Notes: generated from the sequence alone by a model not told the origin. Shown: positions 45,345-54,350, counted from the stretch's first letter. The stretch: 64,000 nt of DNA from HGM04593 sp045533955 (GCA_045533955.1 JAZSIU010000101.1:26394-90393); one strand, 5' to 3'. Program-made: numbers and translations.

Positions 45345-45767
45345 TTAGTCGGTACGCACAGGCTTTTCGCGCAACGAAATAATATGCTCAATAGCCGCTA
45401 TAAAACTCTTGTTAAGATTACGATAAAGAGCAGCAGCATCGGGCCTTATTGCATCCAGCCACCGCGCAAACAGAGCATTCGACAAAAAAGCCTTGCACTG
45501 CGCAACCAAATTATTAAGAGCCGAACTTTTCCAATTGGCCGGCATTTCGAGACTAAAAGAGACTCTCTCGCCCGCATCATTCAGCACACAATGGGGCGAG
45601 AGAAGCCCCGTAAGCTCGGCCACCGTATCGTGCCACATTGGGAGCATACGCTGCTCATCGTCGAGGGTAGCTGTAAGAATCTCGGGAGCCTGCAATTTAA
45701 TCCCAAAATCAGCCGACATTCGACGCAGTGCATCGAGCACCTCATTTTTCTCAATTTCAATATTCAT
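45345..45767 (-). CDS. Small phage-module protein, paralogue of the two proteins before the terminase
   Basis: The 140-residue protein has no signal or membrane segment. Its middle and C-terminal part (FSLEMPANW, then about 25 residues later FARWLDAIRPDAAALY, then a basic RxxPxR tail) matches the pattern of the 171-residue and 158-residue genes at the other end of the module (FILEPPANY, LQQWLVQNKPDE, RRRPRK). The three are probably diverged copies of one family. Function is unknown; virion or neck assembly is inferred from location. It ends the minus arm 17 bp after the nozzle-like gene. Confidence 0.6.
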   Translation of the reverse strand: MNIEIEKNEVLDALRRMSADFGIKLQAPEILTATLDDEQRMLPMWHDTVAELTGLLSPHCVLNDAGERVSFSLEMPANWKSSALNNLVAQCKAFLSNALFARWLDAIRPDAAALYRNLNKSFIAAIEHIISLREKPVRTD

Positions 45768-45784
45768 AAACTTATAAGCAATTA

Positions 45785-48640
45785 TTAAGATAAACGATTA
45801 TTCCACGCTGTGTCTACATCAAACTCGAGTGCCACGAGGCGGCTCCTCGCCTTTATGCGTCCCACTATGGCAACCGCAAAATAACGATACGACTGCGTCG
45901 GAAAATAGGGGAACACAATATCCACAAAAGCATTACGACGCTCGCTTCCCGAGACCATCTTAAAATTCTCGCCGTCGTTGCTACACAGCAGATAACAAGC
46001 AAGGCCGTTGAATGAGTGCAATGCATCGTCCGGTGGCACGACCACAGAGTGAAGCATCATCTGCTGTATGCGCTTATGCAACTTTGTTCCCCACAAGAGA
46101 GGGCGCGTAACCAGCAGAATATTATTATCGCCGCTGTCGCCATCCTGAATAAAGACCTTGGAGGCCCCCTCACCACCCTTCATAGCAATCATTTGCGGGT
46201 AGCAGTTCGACACAAAATCGAAACTATACATATATTTATAGCAAGCACCCGTAGCCAAAGAAATAATATAACTATAAGGATAACAGCTGTTCGTTACAAT
46301 AATCTCCCGATTCGCATAGACATACCCCACCGACGCATCCCGACAATACTCCTTAAAAGTGGCGTCATCGAGAGCCGCATCGACAGAGACAATAGCCGCG
46401 ATGCGTCCTATCAGGCTATCTTTGCTCATTGACTGCATAGCATATTTACCACTCTCCAACGGTGCCGACAAAGGCACAACCTTTCCACCCTCGATAAGCA
46501 ACAACCCCTTTTCGGTCATAAACACCACCCCCGAGTCGATACCCTTCACCGAACGAGCATTTACACACACCTCGCGCGAGAGAGGATAACAAGCAGTATA
46601 AGCCAACGAGGCCGACCCATCGCAGGCCATAGCCCAAATGCCATCGGCACAGAAAACATACAAAGGATGCTGTCCGAATTGTCCCTGCGACAGAGCAAAC
46701 GTATTACTGCATATTGCCACAATATTCCTATGCGAGGGAGTGTAAGTCTGCGCCAAAGGAAACGTAAAGGGATTATCCACTGCCGAGACCCTCAATATAT
46801 TTCCACGCACCTCAACCGTATTTTCTTCCTCGGTGGTATCCTCGTCCGGAAGTTGCTCCCACGAAGCATCGACAAGAATATTTATAATACCCTTAACCTC
46901 ATTTGCGAAACAATCCTCCTCAATCTCAATTGTAATTGTATCGCCCGCCAAAGGTTCGCCAAAGAAACTGAACGTACCATAATAGCCGCCACCGTCAACC
47001 TCCGAAGCAATCACAAAGGGACGTTCATTGTACATCCACACCCCATCATCATTATACACCAAAGTATAACTACCGGGACGATACGAAAAGAAAGCCTTTA
47101 CATTTCTCTCGGAAAGAAGATATAATGCCACCTGATTTTTGAATATCCCCGAACACGTAACCTTTATACCATCGTTCGAGGTATTCAGATAGTAGGCCAC
47201 ATTCAGCATCTTATGGCGCGTAAGGGGGAAACTTTTACGATATATTCTAGAGCCTGAATGTAGCACAAAAGTAATTTTTGTTGCACGCGCATCGGGATAC
47301 ATAAGCAGCGGAGCAATATAATATTGGCCGGCGGCAAGCCCAACATAAAATTTCTCATAATTGCGTCGCACGACAGAGACCCCGTCCGTGGTATTAAGTT
47401 CAAAATAGACACTGCCCGAGAGAGCAAGTTTACTCATCCCCACCGGCACGAAATACTCACTGTCGTATCCCTTAAAAAAAGTCTCGCGCAGCCCCGCAAG
47501 ATGCAAACGCCCGTTAAACACATACGTATAATCGGCTGTGCGCGAGACGAGCGTCATACTCTCCTCGCCAATCTCCTGCGCAAGGGCCAACGACGATGGC
47601 GACACATTGGCCAACGAATCGACAAGCCTCCCCGAGAGGTCATACTCGGCCACCTTATAAAAAAGCGCACACGAGGTAATATCGTCATAAATCTCGCTGT
47701 TGCTCTTTACCTGATAAATATCGGGCGAAGCAATATCACCGTCGCTTTTTTTATTATCCGCGCCCAATTTATGTCCCGCAATAGAGCCCGAAGTAAAAAC
47801 ATCCACCGAGACAATTACATTTTCCCACTCCGAGAATTGAAAAGCCGAGAAATTAAATTTCGGCACAAAACCTTTGACCTTTACCGTATAATAGGTTGAC
47901 GAAGCATTGGCATCATCGGGGATTGAAATAAAATTGCTTTTATCGTACACAAAATCGTCAATCAAAGTATTATCGACAACATAATATATGGGCGAAAAGA
48001 AAGCATAGCTGCCATCGAACAGACGAAAAGCATAGCGAAACAGCGCCCTGTCAATGTAACACCCTTTGGCATTGAGCCTCGAGACGCACTCGTCGAAATA
48101 ACCCTTCGAGGCATTCTCCCAATAGAGGTTCTCGTCCTCGTCGTCGGTTGTTTTTCCGGTACGGTACTTATATTCGGTGGTTACACTCTGTACCTGCGAA
48201 TAGATGTTAAAAGAGAGGGTCGGCATTTCGGGGCGCTCGCCAAGCCTTTTGTATTTCCCCGAATCGTACAGAGCATATAGCGTTGCTGTCGATGTAAAGA
48301 AACAGACCAAATTACCCAAAAACTCTATGCGATTAACATCAAAATAGAGAGGTACCGGCTCTATATGCTGAAAATCTCCGCTGCCAAAAGGCTTAAAATC
48401 ATTATCGTACAGATAAACGGCCCCACCTTCTTTGGCGATGCACATATAAACGTCGGCCGCCTCGTGCCGATACAGAGCTTTATACTCTCGTGGCAAAGAG
48501 GCCAATTCCCGAGGCCGGGCAATGGGTACAGCGACTCCATTCTCAATCCTTAGATTGACCATCTCGACACACTCGCCATCCTTAGAATATAAATTATCGG
48601 TATTGCGTACAATACCTTTAAAAGTCAAATTCTTCTGCAT
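45785..48640 (-). CDS. Large nozzle/tail-tube-like structural protein
   Basis: The 951-residue protein is beta-rich throughout and lacks membrane segments. Its start (LTFKGIVRNTDNLYSKDGEC, then VEMVNLRIENGVAVPIARP) resembles podovirus tail-tube or stabilisation proteins (gp12/gp10 type), in which a list of strands forms a beta-propeller-like nozzle. Later repeats such as VYANREIIVTNSCYPYSYII fit such a fold. The assignment is by pattern, not by alignment. In a podovirus this protein sits below the connector and conducts DNA. It is encoded 6 bp after the u-spanin-like gene on the same strand. Confidence 0.55.
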   Translation of the reverse strand: MQKNLTFKGIVRNTDNLYSKDGECVEMVNLRIENGVAVPIARPRELASLPREYKALYRHEAADVYMCIAKEGGAVYLYDNDFKPFGSGDFQHIEPVPLYFDVNRIEFLGNLVCFFTSTATLYALYDSGKYKRLGERPEMPTLSFNIYSQVQSVTTEYKYRTGKTTDDEDENLYWENASKGYFDECVSRLNAKGCYIDRALFRYAFRLFDGSYAFFSPIYYVVDNTLIDDFVYDKSNFISIPDDANASSTYYTVKVKGFVPKFNFSAFQFSEWENVIVSVDVFTSGSIAGHKLGADNKKSDGDIASPDIYQVKSNSEIYDDITSCALFYKVAEYDLSGRLVDSLANVSPSSLALAQEIGEESMTLVSRTADYTYVFNGRLHLAGLRETFFKGYDSEYFVPVGMSKLALSGSVYFELNTTDGVSVVRRNYEKFYVGLAAGQYYIAPLLMYPDARATKITFVLHSGSRIYRKSFPLTRHKMLNVAYYLNTSNDGIKVTCSGIFKNQVALYLLSERNVKAFFSYRPGSYTLVYNDDGVWMYNERPFVIASEVDGGGYYGTFSFFGEPLAGDTITIEIEEDCFANEVKGIINILVDASWEQLPDEDTTEEENTVEVRGNILRVSAVDNPFTFPLAQTYTPSHRNIVAICSNTFALSQGQFGQHPLYVFCADGIWAMACDGSASLAYTACYPLSREVCVNARSVKGIDSGVVFMTEKGLLLIEGGKVVPLSAPLESGKYAMQSMSKDSLIGRIAAIVSVDAALDDATFKEYCRDASVGYVYANREIIVTNSCYPYSYIISLATGACYKYMYSFDFVSNCYPQMIAMKGGEGASKVFIQDGDSGDNNILLVTRPLLWGTKLHKRIQQMMLHSVVVPPDDALHSFNGLACYLLCSNDGENFKMVSGSERRNAFVDIVFPYFPTQSYRYFAVAIVGRIKARSRLVALEFDVDTAWNNRLS

Positions 48641-48646
48641 ATTTTT

Positions 48647-49057
48647 TTATTTTATGAATAGTCCGAAAAGGCGGCGCAACAACGACAACACCCCGCTTCG
48701 CCACAGGAGAAATAAAAGAAGCGCAAAGAGTGCAACAGCGCTCCACGATGGTGCTTTATTTCCATCCTTTGCAACCGATACCATACGAGTGCTTACTATC
48801 GTGTCGCGCAGCCACAGAGTATCGGTGCAGAGACGGTCGCGATAAAGTGTGCGGGTGCGAACGATAAAAACCGTATCGGCCTTTTCGCGCACCAGCACAC
48901 TGTCGCGCACAAAAATACTGTCGCGCAGATAACCTCCCACATACTGCGTGCTAATGTGCTCGGTGGGCACACACTCCCTTCCCGCGCCACACGACAGAAA
49001 AGCCGCAAGCAACACAAGCAATAAGATACGTCCGAAAAACATTTTATAAATTTTCAT
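48647..49057 (-). CDS. u-spanin-like lipoprotein with C-terminal membrane helix
   Basis: The 136-residue protein has an N-terminal lipoprotein signal with lipobox LSCG (Cys23). A middle segment of repeated (R)DS/T-x-x-V units lies around residues 46-90 (RDSIFVRDSVLVREKADTVF, then LYRDRLCTDTLWLRDT). A C-terminal membrane helix follows (SAVALFALLLFLLW, about 106-119) with a basic end. A lipid anchor at one end and a membrane helix at the other is the layout of unimolecular spanins (phage T1 gp11 type), which link the outer and inner membranes during lysis. Function is inferred from topology. Confidence 0.55.
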   Translation of the reverse strand: MKIYKMFFGRILLLVLLAAFLSCGAGRECVPTEHISTQYVGGYLRDSIFVRDSVLVREKADTVFIVRTRTLYRDRLCTDTLWLRDTIVSTRMVSVAKDGNKAPSWSAVALFALLLFLLWRSGVLSLLRRLFGLFIK

Positions 49058-49099
49058 ACAGCAATAATGAGAAGTCTTTTTGCCATCCGCAGTCTATTA

Positions 49100-49387
49100 T
49101 TACAACTCAATATATTTCACAAGAGTAAATTCGCTACGCGAGCGCAGTTTAACGAACTGCCCCGACATTACCCCCTCGAGGGTAACCTCGCACATTCGCT
49201 CGTCGAATCCAAAATAATCCTGTAAGATATACTCCTCCTCGCCGTCTATACTCACCAAAATCTCTACGGGAAAGGGGCCCGACTTATGCACGCGCAACCT
49301 TATATCGCCGCCGGCACATTGCAGCGGTTCCGTCTCCCATAAATTTCCGTTGTGCAAAAAATTCAGTTTCGATGCAGCCATAATCAT
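49100..49387 (-). CDS. Small beta-rich phage-module protein
   Basis: The 95-residue protein starts at ATG 49387, whose ATGA overlaps the stop of the preceding 217-residue gene, so the two are translationally coupled. It has alternating strands (IRLRVHKSGPFPVEILVSI, then EEYILQDYFGF and EFTLVKYIEL) and no signal or membrane segment. I do not recognise a family. Context and size suit a tail- or head-completion protein, but that is inference. Confidence 0.5.
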   Translation of the reverse strand: MIMAASKLNFLHNGNLWETEPLQCAGGDIRLRVHKSGPFPVEILVSIDGEEEYILQDYFGFDERMCEVTLEGVMSGQFVKLRSRSEFTLVKYIEL

Positions 49388-50037
49388 CTCTTTTTTTCGT
49401 TTGTTTGTACATTATTGCAATAAGCGGCAGCAATAGCCATAAGCGAGTTTGCACAATCGCGCCGCTCGAACACATTATAGAGCATTGCGGCACACTGATA
49501 GGCAACAGCCTTGTGCAGTGCCTCGTCGTTGCCTGCGAGCCCCTCATCGGGATTGTAGCGTGCCTCGTAGAGCAACGTCAGCAGCTTTGGCTCTTTGTCG
49601 GGCGGCAGCGAGTAGTAACATACGACCCTCTCTCCGCGGTTGTTGTAAGAATCTATGCACACAGGCCTGCACGCTCCCGCCCGAGTATATTTATCGAGTT
49701 GTGCAGCCGCCACCGCCGAGCCCGACGGAAAGAGCAGCGTACAGGGACGTTGCCACCCCTGCATCTGCAACGCGACAATATCCACAAAATCCTCGGGCAG
49801 GAGTATCTCGCCCGTGCCGTCACCATTATCTTTTACAGTAGCAGCCTCGGCACTCTTTATATTTACTCCGCCCCACCCTTTGTTTTTCTGTATCCACAGC
49901 ACAGCATCGGGCAGAAGCGCCACAATATGCTCATCAATCGAACGAGTATCGTCCGAGAGAAGGCCAACGGCACTGTCATCGTGCATCTCATTTATAATCT
50001 GACGCACCTTCAGTCTCAGTTCCTCGGCGCTTGTCAT
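49384..50037 (-). CDS. Head-tail connector/adaptor-like protein
   Basis: The start at ATG 50037 (MTSAEELRLKVRQIINEMHD) gives 217 residues; the longer frame begins at a TTG. The ATGA overlap with the previous gene supports the choice. The N-terminal helices and the later AVAYQCAAMLYNVFERRDCANSL segment resemble adaptor proteins of Bacteroidales phages that join portal and tail. It is coupled to the 95-residue gene by another ATGA overlap. The adaptor call is from pattern and position, not from a search. Confidence 0.5.
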   Translation of the reverse strand: MTSAEELRLKVRQIINEMHDDSAVGLLSDDTRSIDEHIVALLPDAVLWIQKNKGWGGVNIKSAEAATVKDNGDGTGEILLPEDFVDIVALQMQGWQRPCTLLFPSGSAVAAAQLDKYTRAGACRPVCIDSYNNRGERVVCYYSLPPDKEPKLLTLLYEARYNPDEGLAGNDEALHKAVAYQCAAMLYNVFERRDCANSLMAIAAAYCNNVQTNEKKR

Positions 50038-50468
50038 AGCCAATTGGGAAAAGAGATTCCTAACTCACGGGCCTTTTCGCGCACCGCGTGTTTATTCTGC
50101 AACTGCGACAGCGAGCAACGATAAGGCTCGGCCATAAGCACGGCGCGGGCCTGCTGCGTGTTACTCACATCGGGAAATAGATTCTCGTCCAAGGCAGCCT
50201 CGGGATGCTGTTTAGCCTCATCGACAATTTTTCCATCACCATCAAGCACCACGACAGCCCCCTGCTTTATCACCCCGTTGCGAAAATCGGCACTATTCTC
50301 AATGGCCTTCTGATAAAGAGGATTATCGGTTATATATTGTGCAGGGGTTATTCCGGCCGAGTTTACCGAGCCGCCCGAAAATTCCACGCGCACCAGCGCC
50401 TTTCCCACACGGAAGAAACAGTTTCTCTCGACCTGTCCCCGAATCTCGTATGTAATTCGTTTCTTCAT
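50034..50468 (-). CDS. Phage-module structural protein of unknown role
   Basis: The 144-residue protein starts at ATG 50468 and has an N-terminal beta-rich part (YEIRGQVERNCFFRVGKALV) followed by ITDNPLYQKAIENSADFRNG, a pattern I have seen in Bacteroidales phage head-region proteins. It ends with a helical segment VREKARELGISFPNW that may bind DNA or a partner. There is no signal or membrane helix. A hairpin between the capsid gene and this gene could adjust its level. Function is not known. Confidence 0.5.
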   Translation of the reverse strand: MKKRITYEIRGQVERNCFFRVGKALVRVEFSGGSVNSAGITPAQYITDNPLYQKAIENSADFRNGVIKQGAVVVLDGDGKIVDEAKQHPEAALDENLFPDVSNTQQARAVLMAEPYRCSLSQLQNKHAVREKARELGISFPNWL

Positions 50469-50488
50469 TGTTCTTTTAGTTTTTTAAA

Positions 50489-50521
50489 CTCTCCGACTGC
50501 TTTTTCCTTGCAGTCGGAGAG
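50489..50521 (-). terminator. Hairpin after the capsid-like gene, possible attenuator
   Basis: A perfect 12-bp stem (50489-50500 with 50510-50521) with a 9-nt loop lies between the capsid-like stop and the next gene. No continuous T-run follows on the minus strand, so it may only partly terminate, allowing high capsid and lower downstream expression. Confidence 0.6.
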
Positions 50522-50554
50522 AAAGACGTTAATATTGGAGTATTTTTAAAGTTA

Positions 50555-52183
50555 TCAATCGAGCGGAGCCATAATCTCGCCGGTATATTCTACCCACGTT
50601 GTGCCCGTGTAAGTAACCACAGAGCCTGCCGGGAACCACAAGGTATCCGCCCCGCCCACATTGTGATTGACGTCGGCAGTAAGCACAACAACGTCGTTTG
50701 TATTGGGTGCCTCGGGCAAGGTCGCCGAGCTTGTTACGCGCGAGGCACCGGGAATATCGCTCTTGGCAGCGGCGCCGTTCACCCAGATGTGGCTGTAACC
50801 TTTCAGGCAGAGGCAGTCGATGGTCATCACCACCTCGCGCTTAGCCTCCTCGCCCTCGACACGCTCGACAGCCGAATCCTCGTTCTTCATATAATAGCGC
50901 ACAAGGCCATTCTCGTCGATAAGGCCGCCGCAATTCGAGTATCCAAGAGCATCGAGTGTGGGGTCGTGAACAAGGGCAATATCACCAAAGACGGTATGTA
51001 TGCTTGTGCAGGCAACGCCCCACACGCTGTCGTCCTTTACGGTGATATTTTTGTGCAGTGTCAGGTCAATCTTCTGAATATCGTTCAGCAACTGTTTGCC
51101 CAAGAACCACACAGCCTTGCGCGAGCAGTTAAAGCCCGTGAATTTAACCATTGAAAGGTTGATAAGGTCGGCAAAAGTGATTGTCGAGGAGAGGTCATAT
51201 TGACGCTTAAACTGCCAGCGCAGACCCTTGCTGAAATAATCCCACTGATAGCCCATCGAGGGATCCATAGCCTGCACCTTGAATTTTCCGGGCTGTCCCA
51301 CCCACGCTGTACGACAGCTCTCGAGGCGGAACTGACGCAAGATAGCCTCGGCAATCTGTGCCTCGCTGAATTTCATTTTCTTCTTCTGAGCCTTGAAATA
51401 GTCGCTCACAATGCTGTTGCACAACTGCTTTTGCAGATAGACACGCTCGGGCACGGGAACCACGGTCGAGGGCGAGATAAATTTCTGCGTCTCGTATGCA
51501 GCCGACGAGAGCAAAATAATCTCTGTGCCGGCGGGGATTGTGGGAACAACGCAATACTCGTCGGTAGCATTCACTTTGGGGCCGTTCACCGCCATTGCAA
51601 TAGGCGCCTCCGTTGTATCGTTCTTGCCCACAAAGAAGAGCATAAGATCGACACCCGGCAGCTCAATCTGTCCTGTGGGGTCGTAACCGTTTACCCCTTT
51701 GCAGATGGCTGTATAATACTCTTGGAATATTTTTCTCTCGCCTGTCGATGAGAAAGGAATCTCGGCACGGGAGGCTTTTATGCCCGTGTAGGTAGCATTT
51801 GTGTAAGCCTTCGAGCGTTTCTCGTCAATCATATAATGGTCGACCTCGAAGGAGTTTACAACCACCCGACGTTTAATGCGACGCTTGATTGTGTCAATTA
51901 CACTCTCGTCGCTGGCAATTGCGATAATTTTCTCGTCGGTCTCGGCCTCGATAAGGTCGCTAATTTCCGAGGCCGAAGATACGGTGGTTGCCGTGCCGTG
52001 AGCGTGGTCGGGAAGCCCCGCAATTCCGCGCGAAACAATGCTGCCGCCGGTTGTTCCCACGGCAACCGCTGCCATCATAGAGCAGCCGGCATCATCGCCA
52101 CCACAAAAGTAAAGAGCAAGGCTCACAAGCGAAAGAAAAACGAACAGAGGGTTTTTCTTCAGAAAAGAAATTGTGTTTCTCAT
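50555..52183 (-). CDS. HK97-type major capsid-like protein with N-terminal hydrophobic segment
   Basis: The 542-residue protein begins MRNTISFLKKNPLFVFLSLV and continues SLALYFCGG, a hydrophobic stretch (about 12-28) that could be a membrane anchor or signal and is unusual for a capsid subunit. From about residue 90 it resembles HK97-fold capsid proteins of the SU10 type: EIPFSSTGERKIFQEYYTA, a domain with SIHTVFGDIALVHDPTLDAL, and MTIDCLCLKGYSHIWVNGAA near the end of the core. A Gly/Ser/Thr-rich tail follows. It is next to the scaffold-like gene and a hairpin. Capsid identity is inferred. Confidence 0.6.
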   Translation of the reverse strand: MRNTISFLKKNPLFVFLSLVSLALYFCGGDDAGCSMMAAVAVGTTGGSIVSRGIAGLPDHAHGTATTVSSASEISDLIEAETDEKIIAIASDESVIDTIKRRIKRRVVVNSFEVDHYMIDEKRSKAYTNATYTGIKASRAEIPFSSTGERKIFQEYYTAICKGVNGYDPTGQIELPGVDLMLFFVGKNDTTEAPIAMAVNGPKVNATDEYCVVPTIPAGTEIILLSSAAYETQKFISPSTVVPVPERVYLQKQLCNSIVSDYFKAQKKKMKFSEAQIAEAILRQFRLESCRTAWVGQPGKFKVQAMDPSMGYQWDYFSKGLRWQFKRQYDLSSTITFADLINLSMVKFTGFNCSRKAVWFLGKQLLNDIQKIDLTLHKNITVKDDSVWGVACTSIHTVFGDIALVHDPTLDALGYSNCGGLIDENGLVRYYMKNEDSAVERVEGEEAKREVVMTIDCLCLKGYSHIWVNGAAAKSDIPGASRVTSSATLPEAPNTNDVVVLTADVNHNVGGADTLWFPAGSVVTYTGTTWVEYTGEIMAPLD

Positions 52184-52251
52184 AGTAATAAATTTTTAAT
52201 TGGTTAATGAAAAAGTTGACTGGTAGTGTCTTTAAAAAAATAGCTAAAGAA

Positions 52252-53037
52252 TCAGGCCTCGAGCGCCGCGTCTATGAGCGAATTTGTGCGTCGGGGTTTT
52301 TCAACCACGGCGGGGGCAGCGCTACGCATCCCGGCTGGCATACTGTCGTTAATATCGCCTTTCATACGCTGGATACTTGTGTTGCGTCCCTTTACGTTGC
52401 CCGCAGCAAAAGCATCCTCGACATCCTGCTCGTAGTTAATGGCATTCTCGAGCGCCCCGCACACCTCGGCCGTGTAGGTGCCCGATAGGATGGGCATAAT
52501 CAGACGCTCCCATACTGCGCCCAGAAAATCTGAGGGGTCGTATCCACGCTGCGAGCAGAATTCCTCAATTGCCGGCATACTCTGTGCAAGATTATTCTCG
52601 TAAGCCTTGCGGTCTTCGGCCAGACGATAAAGCTCTTCGCGACGCTCCTCATCGGCTATAAGCATCTCCTCATACTCGGGCGTACCCTCGCCATACTCCA
52701 TAAAACTGCGTCCGAAGTAACGCGCCATTGCCGAGTGCGCATTACGCCTCCCCTCGACCATATCGGCAAGCATCTGCGCCATACGCGGGTCGCGTCCGAG
52801 CGCCTCGGCAAGCCTCTCATTCTGCTCACGGTTGTCAATCAGATGCCTGATGAGCAGCTCCTGCGACTGCTTATCGACGATGCTGAAATCGGCGCCAAAG
52901 AGGCCCTTCAGCACCTCATCAAGCTGTTGAAACTCCTGCCCTGCGGCACCTTCGCCCTGTGGCAACATTTGCTGTTGCGACTGCTCAATCTGAGTACCCG
53001 CACCCATCTGTGTGTTGTTTGTCATTTCTTCGTTCAT
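52252..53037 (-). CDS. Scaffold-like protein preceding the capsid gene
   Basis: The start at ATG 53037 (MNEEMTNNTQMGAGTQ) gives 261 residues; a 10-residue extension would need a TTG start. The protein is mostly helical and acidic, Gln/Glu-rich at the N-terminus (EQSQQQMLPQGEGAAGQEFQ). It has a central charged coiled region with DNREQNERLAEALGRDPRMA and a Lys/Arg-rich C-terminus, as in phage scaffolds that bind capsid subunits. It precedes the capsid-like gene by 68 bp on the same strand. No protease domain is seen. Scaffold identity is inferred from composition and order. Confidence 0.5.
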   Translation of the reverse strand: MNEEMTNNTQMGAGTQIEQSQQQMLPQGEGAAGQEFQQLDEVLKGLFGADFSIVDKQSQELLIRHLIDNREQNERLAEALGRDPRMAQMLADMVEGRRNAHSAMARYFGRSFMEYGEGTPEYEEMLIADEERREELYRLAEDRKAYENNLAQSMPAIEEFCSQRGYDPSDFLGAVWERLIMPILSGTYTAEVCGALENAINYEQDVEDAFAAGNVKGRNTSIQRMKGDINDSMPAGMRSAAPAVVEKPRRTNSLIDAALEA

Positions 53038-53317
53038 AAAAATTTTGGTTAAACATTTCGTTGGCAAAGAAAATACAAGAATGGCGCGACAAGGTTGCTA
53101 TTTTATCATATTCTGAGGCTGCGAAGAGCATTTTTTTGCCTCGCGGGAGCGTTCCTTAAATAATAAGAGCAAAGTTTTTTTTGGACTCCCACACGTGCGG
53201 CAAAAGAAAGAAAATACACTTTTCACATTTTTTTATACATTTTCGCAACCATATTAGCCATTTTTGACTATATTTTTGTAGCTGCATTCTATAAACAATT
53301 AAAAACAAACGAATCCT
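53038..53317. promoter_or_regulatory. Divergent promoter region of the phage module
   Basis: The 280 bp between the two arms contain a plus-strand -7 box TATTTTTG (53271-53278) without a clear -33 at the standard distance. On the minus strand no textbook box was found. No repressor gene lies in the module, so control could come from outside or from a trans-acting phage. Confidence 0.4.
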
Positions 53318-53734
53318 ATGAAAACAACTAAGACAAAATCGGTTCGCCAAATGCGCAAAGAAGCAGTTCTAAAAACCTTTTTCGACACCGTAAAAAAACT
53401 GAAGGAAAAAAACAAAAGAGTTACCCAAAAAGAGATTTTCGACGACGCCTGCAAAAGCACAGCTCCCCGATTCTTTGTTACATTCGAGATTGCCCGACGC
53501 CTCATCTCGGCAATGGTCAACAAACGCCGCCTCCCCATAAAGAACAAAAACAAGATTGAAATGTACAAAGAAATCTACCGCCGCTATATGAAACAGTGCA
53601 AAGGCAACACAGGAAACTACACAATACTCGAGAGCATACTCGAGGAACCCGCCCCCTCATTCTACCTCGATGCAGGCTCGTTCCGCGGCATCGTCTATCG
53701 CACACTCAGCGAGCGTGATTTACAAACCATATAA
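53318..53734 (+). CDS. Basic protein with a repeated APxF motif, possible small terminase or DNA-binding protein
   Basis: The 138-residue protein is strongly basic at the N-terminus (MKTTKTKSVRQMRKEAVLKT), then helical. The segment APRFFVTFEIARRLI (49-63) recurs in diverged form as APSFYLDAGSFRGIV (112-126), suggesting an internal duplication. No signal or membrane segment is present. It is the first gene of the terminase arm and could be the small terminase subunit that recognises DNA; size and position allow it, but no winged-helix motif can be read with confidence. Confidence 0.5.
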   Translation: MKTTKTKSVRQMRKEAVLKTFFDTVKKLKEKNKRVTQKEIFDDACKSTAPRFFVTFEIARRLISAMVNKRRLPIKNKNKIEMYKEIYRRYMKQCKGNTGNYTILESILEEPAPSFYLDAGSFRGIVYRTLSERDLQTI

Positions 53735-53755
53735 CCCCCGCCAAACAACACCAAT

Positions 53756-54271
53756 ATGAAAGAAAAAATAATACTGAAACTAAGAAATAACAAAGTGCTA
53801 CAACGCATCGGCACCCATACATATTACACAGGCGAAGCACGCCGAGCCGCAGGAGCACCCCCAATGGCAGCCGCCCGTATGCAAACCTCGGACGACGACA
53901 GCCGCCAACTGAGCGACCATCTTGCGGTAGCCTGCAACGAAATTGCGCAACTTCTATCCACATACATTGCAATATGCCACACGCAGAAGAGCGACGAGGC
54001 CACCCTTAAGGGCCTCGAGACGGTAACACTCTTCATTCTCGAGCCTCCGGCCAACTACCCCAAAGAGTGCGCAAGTGATATTGAGCAGAGCATTGAGAAT
54101 TATGCCGTTGCGCGTACACTGCAACAATGGCTCGTACAGAACAAGCCCGACGAGAGCATCCCCGCTGCCAACGAAGCACAACAACATCTGACCACACTGC
54201 GACAGATGGCAGCCCTGCGCCGACGACCGCGAAAGAAAAATCCCTCGGGACAAAAAATCATCGACTTTTAA
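53756..54271 (+). CDS. Paralogous small protein 1 of the terminase arm
   Basis: The 171-residue protein has the pattern THTYYTGEARRAAG near the start, then FILEPPANYPKE, ENYAVARTLQQWLVQNKPDE and a basic tail with RRRPRKK. It shares this with the next gene (NYYMGEAAKRT, LQWLLLRNP) and, in its second half, with the 140-residue gene at the other end of the module. It has no signal or membrane helix. It lies 21 bp after the previous gene. Function is unknown; a structural or neck role is inferred from location. Confidence 0.55.
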   Translation: MKEKIILKLRNNKVLQRIGTHTYYTGEARRAAGAPPMAAARMQTSDDDSRQLSDHLAVACNEIAQLLSTYIAICHTQKSDEATLKGLETVTLFILEPPANYPKECASDIEQSIENYAVARTLQQWLVQNKPDESIPAANEAQQHLTTLRQMAALRRRPRKKNPSGQKIIDF

Positions 54272-54350
54272 AGAGAATCCATTTACAGAGGAGTATAAAA
54301 CATCCATTCTCCCAAATAGAATATACTAAAAAAAACAACTATTAAAGACT

